This document shows positions 51,565 to 60,629 of a stretch of 64,000 nt of DNA, piece by piece. Numbering within the stretch: the stretch's first letter is position 1; each line of letters starts with the position of its first letter. This stretch comes from JBHYDC01 sp051861205. Its GTDB lineage: Bacteria; Pseudomonadota; Alphaproteobacteria; Rhizobiales; Pleomorphomonadaceae. The stretch is from assembly GCA_051861205.1 (NCBI GenBank), contig JBHYDC010000014.1, positions 55,049-119,048 of the forward strand, given 5' to 3'. The notes under the pieces are model-generated. The model searched no databases. It had not been told where the DNA came from and was given only the letters and a program-made list of their open reading frames with translations. Position numbers and translations under genes: made by a program.

Positions 51565-52571
51565 CAGCCGCGATTTCGGCCGACGCCGTCCTTGATGCTT
51601 TGGGTGACGCCATGTTGATCGTCACCTTCGATGGAAAGATTTTGAAGGCCAATCATGGGGCAACAAATCTGTTTGGCAGCTCTGTTTGCGGTCAGTCCCT
51701 AGCAGATGTCGTCGCGACACCGGCGAGGGAAATCAGCTCATTCCTGCGGCGGTGCAGCGGCACGCGTCAACCTCTGATCTGGACATTGGAGATCCCGGCG
51801 GCCACTGGGAAAAGAAAGGTTCGTACCTATGGTTCCCGTCTCCAGACCGCGACCGAAGCGGCGCTGATCGCCCTCAGACTTGTCGTACCGAGCGTGAATG
51901 AATTCGCGCTTCTGTCGCGCAAGTTGAGCGAACTCAATGCCGAAATTCATCAGCGCCGTCGGACTCAGGCTATGCTTGAAGAAACCCTGACCGAAAATCG
52001 CCTTCTTCTCAATGAACTTCATCACCGGGTTCGCAACAACCTCCAATTCATGATCGGGATGATTTCAGCCCGCCGCAGGAAGCCATGTTCTGCCGAGGTG
52101 GGTGAGTTCATCGATCTCATCTCGAACAATTTGCTCGCCATCGGCGCCGTACAGCAACTCATGTATCAGACCGACACGATACGGACGGTGTCCGCGGCCG
52201 AATTCATGGGTAAACTTGCGGACACGATCGGATTGACGCTTGGGTCTTCCGTTAGGGTTGAGGTTCGCACGGTAGACGCCAAGCTCTCCAACGAAAAAGC
52301 GTTCCCATTGGCGTTGATCCTCAATGAGTTGATGACCAATGCGACAAAGCATGGAATTCACAGGAACGGGACAATCCAAGTGTATCTGGAATATGAAGAT
52401 CCGAATCTTGTCCTCACTGTTTCGGACGATGGAGTGGGGATGGATTTGAACGCCGAACCAATGCCATCTTCAGGCTTAGGATTGGTTAGAGGACTCTGCC
52501 GCCAGATCGGCGCGAAACTGGAATTTTGCAACCAAGGTGGTTTAGTCTGCCGTGTTTGTTTTGCCGGCTAA
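51486..52571 (+). CDS. PAS-domain HisKA_2/HWE-type sensor histidine kinase
   Basis: Up to 361 aa, cytosolic. PAS domain about 32-140 (ADAVLDALGDAMLIVTFDGKILKANHGATNLFG), then the HisKA_2 phospho-acceptor LLLNELHHRVRNNLQFMIGMISAR (about 175-198) and an HATPase domain with LILNELMTNATKHGIH, VSDDGVGMD and SSGLGLVRGLCRQIGAKLEF. This kinase class often feeds the general stress response of alphaproteobacteria, but PhyR, NepR and EcfG are not in this window. The start is uncertain: ATG 51486 overlaps the preceding gene by 79 nt. The 3' end overlaps the leader of the response regulator gene. Confidence 0.88.
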   Translation: MSGDRLSQADGLSGSGHPGILQEAGLTAAISADAVLDALGDAMLIVTFDGKILKANHGATNLFGSSVCGQSLADVVATPAREISSFLRRCSGTRQPLIWTLEIPAATGKRKVRTYGSRLQTATEAALIALRLVVPSVNEFALLSRKLSELNAEIHQRRRTQAMLEETLTENRLLLNELHHRVRNNLQFMIGMISARRRKPCSAEVGEFIDLISNNLLAIGAVQQLMYQTDTIRTVSAAEFMGKLADTIGLTLGSSVRVEVRTVDAKLSNEKAFPLALILNELMTNATKHGIHRNGTIQVYLEYEDPNLVLTVSDDGVGMDLNAEPMPSSGLGLVRGLCRQIGAKLEFCNQGGLVCRVCFAG

Positions 52572-52590
52572 CTTTCAGGAGGCGCCAGCC

Positions 52591-53019
52591 ATGACGCGAG
52601 AGCCCGCCGTTCAGACCAACGCGCTAGTGGAAGAGGCCTCTGACGATCGAACCTTTCGCATTCTTGTGGCCGAAGACGATTGGCTCATCGCAATGGAAAT
52701 CGAGGCGACGCTTGAAGAGGCAGGTTTCATCGTCGTGGGGACTGCCGTGACTTCGGCTGAGGCGATTGCAATGGCCGAACTTCATAATCCACACGTAGTA
52801 TTGATGGACATCCGTCTGCAAGGGGATGGAGATGGGATCGACGCTGCGCGCGAAATCTATGCACGTTTTGGCACGCGCAGCCTTTTCATCTCCGCCAACA
52901 ACGACCAAAAAACACGCGAACGCGCCGATATGAGCAACCCTATTGGCTGGCTGCCCAAGCCCTTCTCCAACACACAGTTGGTCGGCAGCCTGCGCCGGGC
53001 GATCGGAATGCCCGATTAA
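52591..53019 (+). CDS. Single-domain response regulator
   Basis: A 142-aa receiver: ILVAEDDWLIAMEIEATLEEAGFIVVGTA, phospho-acceptor Asp73 in VVLMDIRLQGDGDGIDAA, conserved Ser in LFISANND and Lys in WLPKPFSNTQL. The DIRL-x-G-x-DGIDAA pattern is typical of receivers paired with HWE or HisKA_2 kinases. No output domain. ATG 52591 has a full AGGAGG at 8 nt spacing, so I reject the longer frame from 52552 that overlaps the kinase. Likely the cognate partner of the kinase just upstream. Confidence 0.92.
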   Translation: MTREPAVQTNALVEEASDDRTFRILVAEDDWLIAMEIEATLEEAGFIVVGTAVTSAEAIAMAELHNPHVVLMDIRLQGDGDGIDAAREIYARFGTRSLFISANNDQKTRERADMSNPIGWLPKPFSNTQLVGSLRRAIGMPD

Positions 53020-53034
53020 GAAAAGGAGGCCCGG

Positions 53035-54381
53035 TCAGAACCGGGTCGCCAGCCTTGGCTGCGGCGTGACCCGCAGACCACGTTTCCAACATCGTCGGTA
53101 ACGAGCAACCCACCGCCTCTATCGACGGCGACGCCAACGGGCCGGCCCTTTGCATTTCCGCTTGCGTCAAGGAATCCGGCCAAAATGTCTTCCATCGGAC
53201 CGGCTGGCTTACCCCCTTCAAAGGGCACGAAGACAACCTTGTAACCGCTTTGCGGCGACCGATTCCAGGAGCCGTGCTGTCCAATGAAGGCGCCGTTTCG
53301 GTAGCGTTTGGGGAAAGAGTGAGCCGTCGTAAAAGGCAAGCCCCAGGGAGGCTGTGTGAGGCCCTAGGGCATAATCGGGCACGATGGCCTTGGCCACGAG
53401 ATCCGGCCGCAGAGGCTTTACCCGCACATCCACATTGCTGCCGTAGTAACTGAACGGCCAGCCATAGAAACCACCGCGACGAACGGGAGTCATGTAATCC
53501 GGCACGAGATCGCTGCCAATTTCGTCGCGCTCATTCACCGATGTCCAGAGCGCACCGCTTTCAGGTTGAAAATCCATACCCACGGGATTGCGAAGACCGG
53601 AGGCAAACACCCGCGTTGACCCCGTCTTCGCGTCTATTTCCAGGATCGCCGCACGATCGGCCTAGGCCTCAAGTCCGTTCTCGCCGACCTTGCTGTTCGA
53701 GCCCACGGATACGAAGAGCTTGCGGCCATCCCGGCTCGCGACCACGTTCTTCGTCCAATGATGATTGATCGTTCCGGCAGGAAGATCAGCGACCTTTTGG
53801 CCCGGCTTCAGGATCCGCGTGGCGCCGGGCTTGTAGCCAAAGCGCAGCAGCGCATCGGTATCGGCCACATAGAGCGAGTTGCCGACGTGCGCCATGCCGA
53901 AGGGCGAGTTCAAACCTTGGAGGAAGGGATAAGCTTGGTCGGAGGTGCCGTCGCGGTCGGTGTCCCGCAGAAGCGTGATCCGGTTTGCACTAGGAACAGC
54001 CGCCCCCGCCCTTTCCATCACAAGACCCATCACAAAGCCCTTGATGCCTTTGGCATCGTCCGGACGCGGCGGAGCATTGGTTTCGGCGACCAGCACGTCG
54101 CCGTTCGGCAAGGCATGGAGCCAACGCGGATGATCGAGGCCGGTCGCAAAAGCCGTGACCGCAAATCCTGGCGCGGGCACGGGCTTGCCACCGCCCTGCC
54201 AGCCCACCGCCGGCGCGATATCGACCGTGGGGATCAGCGTTTTATTGGGAGGTGGGAGTTTCGGGTTCGGTCCACTTCCCTCTTCGACCCGCAGCATAGC
54301 CTGTTCACCGCAGCCGCCCAGCCCGTTAACGAGCCCGGGAACAAGCGCGGCAGAGAAGATCAGGCGGCAGAGACGAGCCAT
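53035..54381 (-). pseudogene. PQQ-dependent sugar (sorbosone) dehydrogenase, disrupted
   Basis: A lipoprotein-like beta-propeller dehydrogenase of about 440 aa broken by three lesions. Intact start MARLCRLIFSAALVPGLVNGLGGCG with lipobox-like LGGC. (1) In-frame TAG at 53662-53664 between NSKVGENGLEA and ADRAAILEID, probably from GAG. (2) Frame change near 53318 in CTCTTTCCCC: GLAFYDGSLFP continues as KRYRNGAFIGQHGSWNRSP one frame over. (3) A missing G near 53083 before the C-terminus: GNVVW in one frame continues as RVTPQPRLATRF in another, ending at the TGA 53035-53037. No single remaining frame could make the enzyme. Confidence 0.85.
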
Positions 54382-54587
54382 AAGTTACACCATGCAAGTG
54401 GACTTTGAGGGCTAGCTGGACGCCAACCGATACGATCCCGCATCAGTTCCACCATAGGCATCACCACGCTGCCGCAGGGCCCAAGTTCGGCCCCTGCCAA
54501 CTCGGCACCCCGCTAATCTGAATCAACGCCGGGTTCGGGCTGGTGCCTTACGATTGAACCCTATCAATAACGGCTTTGCAGACCATC

Positions 54588-55055
54588 ATGGCTTCAGGCA
54601 TCTACGTAGACCACGACGAAATCCTCGCGGCCTGCGACGGCCGCCGGATCCTGGTCGTTCGAAACGAGGGCACCCGTTTCAAGCCCGTGTTCCGCATCGA
54701 GTTCGCGTTTGAGCGGGAGGATCACCCAAGCCGCGACCTTGGAACCGACAGGCCAGGGCGGCTGGACGCGATGCCTGGTGGTCCGCGCAGTGCCGTTGAG
54801 CAAACCGACTTTCACGAGCGGGCAGAAGAAGACTTCCTTCGAAAGGCGGCCGACGCTCTGGATGAAGCTTTGGACGCCGGCACGATCCGCTCCCTTGTGG
54901 TCGCCGCACCGCCACGCGCCTTGGGGATCTTGCGCCGCCGCTTTTCGGCCGACCTGAAGCGAGCCATTCGTGCCGAGATCGATGCGGATATCGCGCATAT
55001 GCCAATCACCGAGTTGCAAACCTATTTCCACCGTTCTGCATCGAAGGAGGATTAG
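54588..55055 (+). CDS. Host attachment-family protein (PF10116-like)
   Basis: About 155 aa. ILAACDGRRILVVRNEGTRFKPVFRIEFAFEREDHPSRDLGTDRPGRLDAMPGGPRSAVEQTDFHERAEEDFLRKAADALDEALDAG matches the host attachment / baeRF-like family first reported from Agrobacterium; RSLVVAAPPRALGILRRRFSADLKRAIRAEIDADIAHMPITELQTYF is the typical C-terminus. The molecular role is uncertain despite the name. Start ATG 54588 (or 54576); no clear ribosome-binding site. The 206 bp before it hold no gene. Confidence 0.85.
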   Translation: MASGIYVDHDEILAACDGRRILVVRNEGTRFKPVFRIEFAFEREDHPSRDLGTDRPGRLDAMPGGPRSAVEQTDFHERAEEDFLRKAADALDEALDAGTIRSLVVAAPPRALGILRRRFSADLKRAIRAEIDADIAHMPITELQTYFHRSASKED

Positions 55056-55062
55056 ACCGCAA

Positions 55063-55854
55063 CTAAGCCGACTTCGCTTTGAGAAACTCGATTGAATTCG
55101 GCACGACATCGAGAACGGGGTGCCGGACCGCGATCTGGAGCGGCTCTTGATCGAGGTAGGTCGGATCGAAGCCGGCGAGTTCGATCAGCTTACGTCTGTT
55201 GAGGATCCTGACCAGACCGTCTCGGAAGGTGACGAGTTCTTCGGTTCGCAGCACCCGCAGCATTCGATTGAGGTGGATGGCCGTCAATCCCAGCGTGTCG
55301 GCAATCACTGGCTGACTGAGAGGACATCGAAACCCATTGGCATCGCCAAGGCCCACCAGCCGGAGCCGCTGCCAGAGTTCCAATAGGAAATGAGCGAAGC
55401 GCTGCAAAGCAGACCGACGTCCGATGTCGACGAGGCGTTCGACCACCAGACCGTCATCGCGCGACGCAGCCCATTGCATCGCGGCCCCCACGCGCGGCGA
55501 CGCCCGCATCAACGCCTCGAACCCGCCGAGCGTGAGGTCGCGCAGGACGCCGGTCGTCACCATCGCGCCGACCATATCGCAGCGTCGTAAACGCAGCAGA
55601 CGGAGCCCCAGGATATCACCGGCAATGGCAATATCGATCACCTGACGCGAGCCGTTTGGCAGGATTTTGTAACTGAACGCCCAGCCCTCCTCGATCAGAT
55701 ATGCTCGCTGACCAGCATCGGTTTCGAAGCAGATTTCCTGACGAGGTGCGAGAACGTGCGGATGACCGAACGAAGACGTAAGCAATTTTCGCTCTTCAGG
55801 CTCGATCGCCGAGTAGGCCGATAGTTTCCGGGTAAGCGCAACCAAGGAATGCAT
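55063..55854 (-). CDS. Crp/Fnr-family transcriptional regulator
   Basis: A 263-aa regulator. N-terminal cyclic-nucleotide-binding-like domain (about 15-130) with GQRAYLIEEGWAFSYKILPNGSRQVIDIAIAGDILGL; C-terminal HTH_Crp_2 (about 150-235) with RFAHFLLELWQRL and CPLSQPVIADTLGLTAIHLNRMLRVLRTEELVTF as the recognition helix region. It lacks the N-terminal cysteines of Fnr, so it is not an oxygen-sensing iron-sulphur protein of that type. Converges on the host-attachment gene with a 7-bp gap; the effector is unknown. Confidence 0.88.
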   Translation of the reverse strand: MHSLVALTRKLSAYSAIEPEERKLLTSSFGHPHVLAPRQEICFETDAGQRAYLIEEGWAFSYKILPNGSRQVIDIAIAGDILGLRLLRLRRCDMVGAMVTTGVLRDLTLGGFEALMRASPRVGAAMQWAASRDDGLVVERLVDIGRRSALQRFAHFLLELWQRLRLVGLGDANGFRCPLSQPVIADTLGLTAIHLNRMLRVLRTEELVTFRDGLVRILNRRKLIELAGFDPTYLDQEPLQIAVRHPVLDVVPNSIEFLKAKSA

Positions 55855-55995
55855 GGATACCCTATCAGAACTCCAACGCTCCGATTTTAATCCTAGCCAG
55901 CCTCGATCGTCTGTTCGGAACTTATCTTAATCCGATTACATATCTGCATCGATTAGTACCTAATCCCAATGACTTGGAAGTCGAAGCGACCGTTC

Positions 55996-56304
55996 TCATG
56001 GCTTTTGCGATTTGATATACGCAATCAGATCCGCAATCTGTGAACGGGTTAGGGCAAGTCCCGCCATGGGCGGATGCGGATCGAAGAGAAAACTGCCGAT
56101 TGCCTGATCGGTCCTCGTGCTCGCGATCACTGCAAAGCTCGGCACACCCTCAACCCCGGCGGATTGTTTCTGCGAGACCACGTGGCAGGACGCGCACCAG
56201 CGCTGCGCGATCGCCCGTCCCTCCGCGACCCCCGCCGCAGCCGGCACGGCAGAGCACGGCATCCCCGCAACGACTATGGCAACAAGACCGAATATGCTTC
56301 TCAT
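55996..56304 (-). CDS. Periplasmic cytochrome c, class I
   Basis: 102 aa. Signal peptide MRSIFGLVAIVVAGMPCSAVPAAAG, then a single heme c motif CASCH (Cys37, Cys40, His41) and a likely distal Met in PPMAGLALTRSQIADLIAYIKSQKP, the standard small cytochrome c ending. Start ATG 56304; the frame runs on upstream without support. It lies 141 bp upstream of the Crp/Fnr gene on the same strand. Redox partner unknown. Confidence 0.9.
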   Translation of the reverse strand: MRSIFGLVAIVVAGMPCSAVPAAAGVAEGRAIAQRWCASCHVVSQKQSAGVEGVPSFAVIASTRTDQAIGSFLFDPHPPMAGLALTRSQIADLIAYIKSQKP

Positions 56305-56423
56305 CGCTCTCCCCCTCGGACCGGATGGTGAAGGACGCTTAAGGCGACGAGAGTGGACGAAAGTGACCCAGCGCGGGCTAATCCAGATCAAGACTTATCG
56401 GACAAGGACCGGGTCGGCCCTGG

Positions 56424-56454
56424 AAAAGCGGGCAGGAGGAACCTCGCTGCCCGC
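56424..56454 (-). terminator. Probable terminator downstream of tRNA-Glu
   Basis: Read on the minus strand, GCGGGCAG / CTGCCCGC arms (56428-56435, 56447-56454) with an inner GAGG/CCTC extension and one bulge are followed by TTTTCC. About 120 nt after the tRNA 3' end; the region in between has no gene. Confidence 0.65.
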
Positions 56455-56576
56455 GCCATGCACCTGCTTGTGAGGCCAGAACCGGAACAAAATCTTTCCC
56501 ACTGAACCGCTTTCGCACCGGATGGTGGGAAGACCAGCGCGAAAAAATCAACAAAAACTAATGGACATTGAGCGGA

Positions 56577-56652
56577 TGGCGCTCCCTAGGGGAATCGAAC
56601 CCCTGTTTTCGCCGTGAGAGGGCGACGTCCTGGACCGCTAGACGAAGGGAGC
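56577..56652 (-). tRNA. tRNA-Glu (anticodon CTC)
   Basis: 76 nt including an encoded CCA. Acceptor stem GCTCCCT / AGGGAGC, discriminator G, anticodon stem CGCC/GGCG with 7-nt loop CTCTCAC giving anticodon CTC, and a T arm around GGGGTTCGATTCCCC. All arms pair well. Confidence 0.95.
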
Positions 56653-56864
56653 GTCGGGCGCGGAGCGCTTGCGGTGGGCGGGATATAACGTCAGCCCTTC
56701 AGGCGCGCAAGGATAAACTCAGAGGTGCGCCACCAAGGCAGCGCATATTCGAGCGGTGCTTGCAGGCTTGGGTAGGAGTATCCGTGACCGTGGCTTTGGA
56801 TAGGACGGAGGGCCCGCACATCCGGGCTTGCGCCGGGCGGCATCGCTGGGACATAACAAGCGAT

Positions 56865-56966
56865 GTTCCGAGGGGTGCTCTTGAAGAAGAGCTGAGATGA
56901 TCCGGGCTTGGCCAGGGATCGAACCCTTCGAACCTGATCCGGGTCATGCCGGCGAAGGGACGGAAC
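56865..56966 (+). promoter_or_regulatory. TPP riboswitch
   Basis: The thi-box consensus is clear: AGGGGTGC (56871), GCTGAGAT (56891), then ACCCTTCGAACCTGATC and GGGTCATGCCGGCGAAGGGA, enclosed by the P1 stem GTTCCG (56865-56870) / CGGAAC (56961-56966). It lies 84 bp before the ThiX-type permease ATG. Binding of thiamine pyrophosphate would shut off the transporter. The 210 bp before it show no gene. Confidence 0.93.
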
Positions 56967-57050
56967 GTTGTGCACGTAAGGCCATGATCGTGGCTCGGCG
57001 TCCGCACAGCACCATCCCCGCCGCGACCCTTGGTGCGATGCGGGGCATTG

Positions 57051-57902
57051 ATGGGACACGGTGAAACACGCAGCGCGTCTGGATGGGCGGATTTGCTCGC
57101 CAGGACCGCGCCGTTCCGAGCCGGAGCCAACGACACACTCGTCACGGCCTTTCGTGTGGTCGCTTCGGCTGCGGTCGTCATTGCGCTGTGGCAGGTGGCC
57201 GTCGTGCTGCTCGCGCCGCCCCGATTCATGCTTCCCGCGCCGCTCGATGTGGTCAGCGCTTTCCGGCGATATGGGAGCCGGCTGGCGTCCGAGGCGTCGA
57301 TTACGCTGTTTGAGACGATCGTCGGCCTTCTCACGGGCATCGTGTTCGGCACGCTGACGGGGCTGCTGACCGCGTCCTCGCGCTTTGTGGGCCGCGTTCT
57401 CACGCCCGTGCTCGTGGTCAGCCAAGCGCTTCCAGTGTTCGCGCTCGCTCCCCTCTTGGTGCTGTGGTTCGGCTTCGGCCTTGCCTCCAAAATCGTGATG
57501 ACGACGCTGGTGATCTACTTCCCCGTGGCGTCCAGCCTTGCGGACGGCCTTGCCCGCACGGATCCGGGGCTCCTCGACCTTGCCCACCTGGGGCGTGCCG
57601 GTCGCTGGCGCACGCTCACCCTCATCCGCTTTCCGGCCGCCTTGCCCGCTCTTGTGTCCGGGATAAGGGTCGCGGCCGTCTTCGCTCCGATCGGCGCGGT
57701 GATCGGCGAGTGGGTGGGGGCGTCACGCGGGCTTGGGCTTTTGATGGTGCAGGCCAATGCCCGGATGCAGACCGACCTCTTATTCGCGGCGCTTGCGATC
57801 CTCGCCGCCACCACGATCATCCTCAAGCTTGTCACAGACAGGCTTACCGCCCGCCTCATTCCATGGGCCGAGGAACCACCCTCGCAGAAGGACTGGACAT
57901 GA
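57051..57902 (+). CDS. thiX: Thiamine-precursor ABC transporter permease (ThiX type)
   Basis: A 283-aa BPD-transp-1 family inner-membrane permease with six or so helices. EAA-loop stretch DLAHLGRAGRWRTLTLIRFPAALPALVSGIRVAAVFAPIGAVIGEWVGASRGLGLLM (about 180-235). Family members move sulfonates, nitrate, or pyrimidine precursors; the TPP riboswitch just upstream points to a thiamine precursor such as HMP or a degradation product. ATG 57051 chosen over an upstream non-ATG start. It overlaps the next gene (ATGA). No ATPase gene (ThiZ) is in the operon. Confidence 0.85.
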   Translation: MGHGETRSASGWADLLARTAPFRAGANDTLVTAFRVVASAAVVIALWQVAVVLLAPPRFMLPAPLDVVSAFRRYGSRLASEASITLFETIVGLLTGIVFGTLTGLLTASSRFVGRVLTPVLVVSQALPVFALAPLLVLWFGFGLASKIVMTTLVIYFPVASSLADGLARTDPGLLDLAHLGRAGRWRTLTLIRFPAALPALVSGIRVAAVFAPIGAVIGEWVGASRGLGLLMVQANARMQTDLLFAALAILAATTIILKLVTDRLTARLIPWAEEPPSQKDWT

Positions 57903-58837
57903 TTTTGCGCGCCGCCCTATTCGGCCTCGCTCTTGCCGCCGGTACCGTTTCCGCTTCGGCGACGGATAGACTGACCGTGCTGCTGGACTGGTTTGTGAAC
58001 CCGGATCACGCACCGCTGGTCGTCGCGGCGGAGGGCGGGTTTTTTGCCCGTCATGGGCTGGACGTGACCCTGCTCGCACCGGCCGATCCATCCGCCCCGC
58101 CCCGGCTGGTCGCGGCGGGTCAGGCTGAAATCGCCATCCACTATCAGCCGAGCCTCCATATCGATGTCGCCGCGGGTCTGCCACTGGTGCGGTTCGGAAC
58201 GCTGATCGAAACGCCCTTGAATACGCTGACCGTCTTGAAAGACGGCCCGATCAAGACCCTCGCCGACCTGAAGGGGCGCAAGATCGGTTATTCCGTTTCC
58301 GGCTTTGAAGACGCGATGCTCGGCGCTTTGCTGAAATCGGCAGGCCTGACCGTGAACGACGTCGAACTCGTCAACGTGAACTTTGCGCTGTCGGCCTCGC
58401 TGATCGCCGGGCAGGTGGATGCGGTGATTGGCGGATACCGGAACTTCGAACTCACCCAGCTTCGCATCGAAGGCTATGAGGGCGTTGCGTTCTTCCCCGA
58501 GGAGAACGGCGTTCCGCCCTATGACGAGTTGATCCTTGTGACCAACCAAGCGCTGGCGGCCGACCCTCGCCTACCCCGTTTCATGGCGGCGATCGAAGAG
58601 GCGACGATTTATCTCACCAATCATCCGGACGATGCTTGGGCGCTTTTCCTAAAAGCGCATCCGGATCTGGACGACGAGCTGAACCGAAACGCATGGAAGG
58701 ACACGATGCCGCGCTTTGCAAAGCGCCCGGCGGCGTTGGACGTGGGCCGTTATGAACGCTTCGCCGCGTTCCTAAGAGAAAGCGGATTGGTCAGCGATAT
58801 CAAGCCCGTTGAAAGCTACGCAGTCGTGGTGCGGTAA
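57899..58837 (+). CDS. thiY: Thiamine-precursor ABC transporter substrate-binding protein (ThiY/NMT1 type)
   Basis: A 312-aa periplasmic protein. Signal peptide MILRAALFGLALAAGTVSASA. NMT1/THI5-like core: LTVLLDWFVNPDHAPLVVAAEGGFFARHGLDVTLLAPADPSAPPRLVAAGQAEIAIHYQPSLHI (about 25-90) and GRKIGYSVSGFEDAMLGALL, with VDAVIGGYRNFELTQL later. This is the ThiY subclass binding formyl-aminopyrimidine-like thiamine precursors. Coupled to the permease by a 4-nt overlap and under the same riboswitch. Confidence 0.88.
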   Translation: MILRAALFGLALAAGTVSASATDRLTVLLDWFVNPDHAPLVVAAEGGFFARHGLDVTLLAPADPSAPPRLVAAGQAEIAIHYQPSLHIDVAAGLPLVRFGTLIETPLNTLTVLKDGPIKTLADLKGRKIGYSVSGFEDAMLGALLKSAGLTVNDVELVNVNFALSASLIAGQVDAVIGGYRNFELTQLRIEGYEGVAFFPEENGVPPYDELILVTNQALAADPRLPRFMAAIEEATIYLTNHPDDAWALFLKAHPDLDDELNRNAWKDTMPRFAKRPAALDVGRYERFAAFLRESGLVSDIKPVESYAVVVR

Positions 58838-58853
58838 CGAGGGGAGTTCGGCC

Positions 58854-59423
58854 TTACTCGGCAGCAATCTCATTGGCGATACCAAGCGATTCGCCTCGCG
58901 GGGAGAGGCCCTTGGCAAGGACGTAATCGATGCCGTTCAAAAGGTCGTCGACCCGCGGCCGGGGCAATGGCATGGTTTGCACGAACCCGCCGAACAAGGT
59001 GCCGTCTGGCCTGACGAGAAACATCGCTGGCTCGATGAAGAATGCCGGCTCTTCGATGTCGCTCATCGTTCGCCCACGGCCCTGCGAAATGTAGAGGCCC
59101 CATGCGCGGGCCTGGTCCATCGTTAGCCCCCAGCAGAGTGTCAGCCGGTCTATGCCATAGCGCTCTGCGGTCTGTTCGGCGGTGTCGCGGTCATCTGCGG
59201 AAACGGCAAGGACTGAAACACCGCGTTTGTGGAACGCGTCGAACCTAGCCTCCAACTCTCGGAGTTGCTCGATGCAGAAGGGGCAATGTAGGCCCCGGTA
59301 GAAGACGATCAGCGTAAAGTACTTGGGCTTCTGGTCGCAAAGGCGCCAGCACGGGCCTCCAACAGTTCCAACGCGTAAGGTCGGCACCTGGGCAGAGGGC
59401 ATCAGACGCGCGAACTCGTTCAT
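58854..59423 (-). CDS. Peroxiredoxin-like protein (AhpC/TSA fold)
   Basis: A 189-aa thioredoxin-fold protein with FTLIVFYRGLHCPFCIEQLRELEARFDAF (residues about 36-64); the CPFC pair sits where peroxiredoxins have the peroxidatic Cys and thioredoxins have CxxC. VSVLAVSADDRDTAEQTAERYGI follows. The region MFLVRPDGTLFGGFVQTMPLPRPRVDDLLNGIDYV is typical of the peroxiredoxin-like family in NCBI-style naming. Probable thiol-dependent reductase. Converges on thiY with a 16-bp gap; 173 bp to rpoH without a gene. Confidence 0.88.
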   Translation of the reverse strand: MNEFARLMPSAQVPTLRVGTVGGPCWRLCDQKPKYFTLIVFYRGLHCPFCIEQLRELEARFDAFHKRGVSVLAVSADDRDTAEQTAERYGIDRLTLCWGLTMDQARAWGLYISQGRGRTMSDIEEPAFFIEPAMFLVRPDGTLFGGFVQTMPLPRPRVDDLLNGIDYVLAKGLSPRGESLGIANEIAAE

Positions 59424-59596
59424 TCCAACTGGCTCTCCGGCTTTGAAACGTGAACCATAAGCTGGGCATTATCCGATCACAGCATAAGGCGATCTGTCAT
59501 CACGATTCGATGAGAATGACAAAAAGTCCGACTAATGTGTAAGTCGCGGTGCACCGTGTCGCACCGCCGCCTCAGTTGGTTGCCCGCTTCAAAGGG

Positions 59597-60508
59597 CTAC
59601 ACAGTGACACGGCGATCCGCATCAATGGTTGTTCTAAGGCGCTCAGCCGCCATGGTGCGAACGGAGTCTTGCACCTTCTCAAAGGCGCGAACCTCGATCT
59701 GGCGCACCCGCTCGCGGCTGACACCGAACTCGGTGGAGAGATCTTCCAGCGTAACCGGCTCGTCCGCCAGACGGCGCGCCTCGAAGATGCGGCGTTCACG
59801 CTCATTGAGCACGCCCATCGCCCGCCGCAGTAGATCGCGCCGCTGATCGAGTTCCTCTGTTTCGGCAAGAACCGTTTCCTGGTTGTCGCGGTCGTCCACC
59901 AGCCAATCCTGCCACTCGCCACTCTCGCTGTCGGCGCGAATCGGGGCGTTCAGCGAGGTGTCGCCCGAAAGGCGCCGGTTCATGGAGATCACGTCTTCCT
60001 CGGTTACACCGAGTTTTTCCGCGATCGTGGTGACTTGGTCGGGCCTGAGGTCGCCTTCTTCCAGCGCCTGAATCTGCCCTTTGACCTTGCGCAGATTGAA
60101 GAACAACCGCTTCTGGTTCGCGGTCGTGCCCATTTTCACGAGCGACCAAGAGCGCAGAATGTATTCTTGAATCGAAGCCTTGATCCACCACATCGCATAG
60201 GTGGCAAGCCGGAAGCCCTTCTCCGGATCGAAGCGCTTGACGGCCTGCATAAGACCGACGTTGCCCTCGGAAATGACCTCGCCGATCGGCAGGCCGTAAC
60301 CGCGATAACCCATCGCGATCTTCGCCACGAGGCGCAGATGCGAGGTCACGAGCTGATGGGCCGCGTCACGGTCTTCATAATCGAGGTAGCGCTTGGCAAG
60401 CATGTATTCCTGCTGCGGCTCAAGCATGGGAAACTTGCGGATCTCGTCGAGATACCGGCTAAGCCCCCCTTCGCCGGCGGCCAGCGCCGGTAGAGATATC
60501 TGGGCCAT
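59597..60508 (-). CDS. rpoH: RNA polymerase sigma factor RpoH (sigma-32)
   Basis: A 303-aa heat-shock sigma factor. Region 2 with GLPIGEVISEGNVGLMQAVKRFDPEKGFRLATYAMWWIKASIQEYILRSWSLVKMGTT, the RpoH box QKRLFFNLRKVK (about 132-143), and region 4 NERERRIFEARRLADEPVTLEDLSTEFGVSRERVRQIEVRAFEKVQ. Many alphaproteobacteria have two RpoH paralogues; I cannot tell which this is. Strong AGGAGG precedes the ATG. It lies 121 bp downstream of the pseudouridine synthase gene on the same strand. Confidence 0.97.
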   Translation of the reverse strand: MAQISLPALAAGEGGLSRYLDEIRKFPMLEPQQEYMLAKRYLDYEDRDAAHQLVTSHLRLVAKIAMGYRGYGLPIGEVISEGNVGLMQAVKRFDPEKGFRLATYAMWWIKASIQEYILRSWSLVKMGTTANQKRLFFNLRKVKGQIQALEEGDLRPDQVTTIAEKLGVTEEDVISMNRRLSGDTSLNAPIRADSESGEWQDWLVDDRDNQETVLAETEELDQRRDLLRRAMGVLNERERRIFEARRLADEPVTLEDLSTEFGVSRERVRQIEVRAFEKVQDSVRTMAAERLRTTIDADRRVTV

Positions 60509-60629
60509 AATGCACCCCTCCTTCGTTTGTCCGGCCCCCGATGGCGACGGCAGACCAGCGGCACCCGCTTTTTCGCGGCGTGCGGACCCGTGATATAGTG
60601 ACGAATGTGACTAAATCAGCGGGCAGAGT

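Noticed and set aside
55855..55995. Fnr/FixK box between the Crp/Fnr gene and the cytochrome c gene
   Set aside because: No TTGAT-N4-ATCAA-like palindrome is present; only AT-rich sequence.
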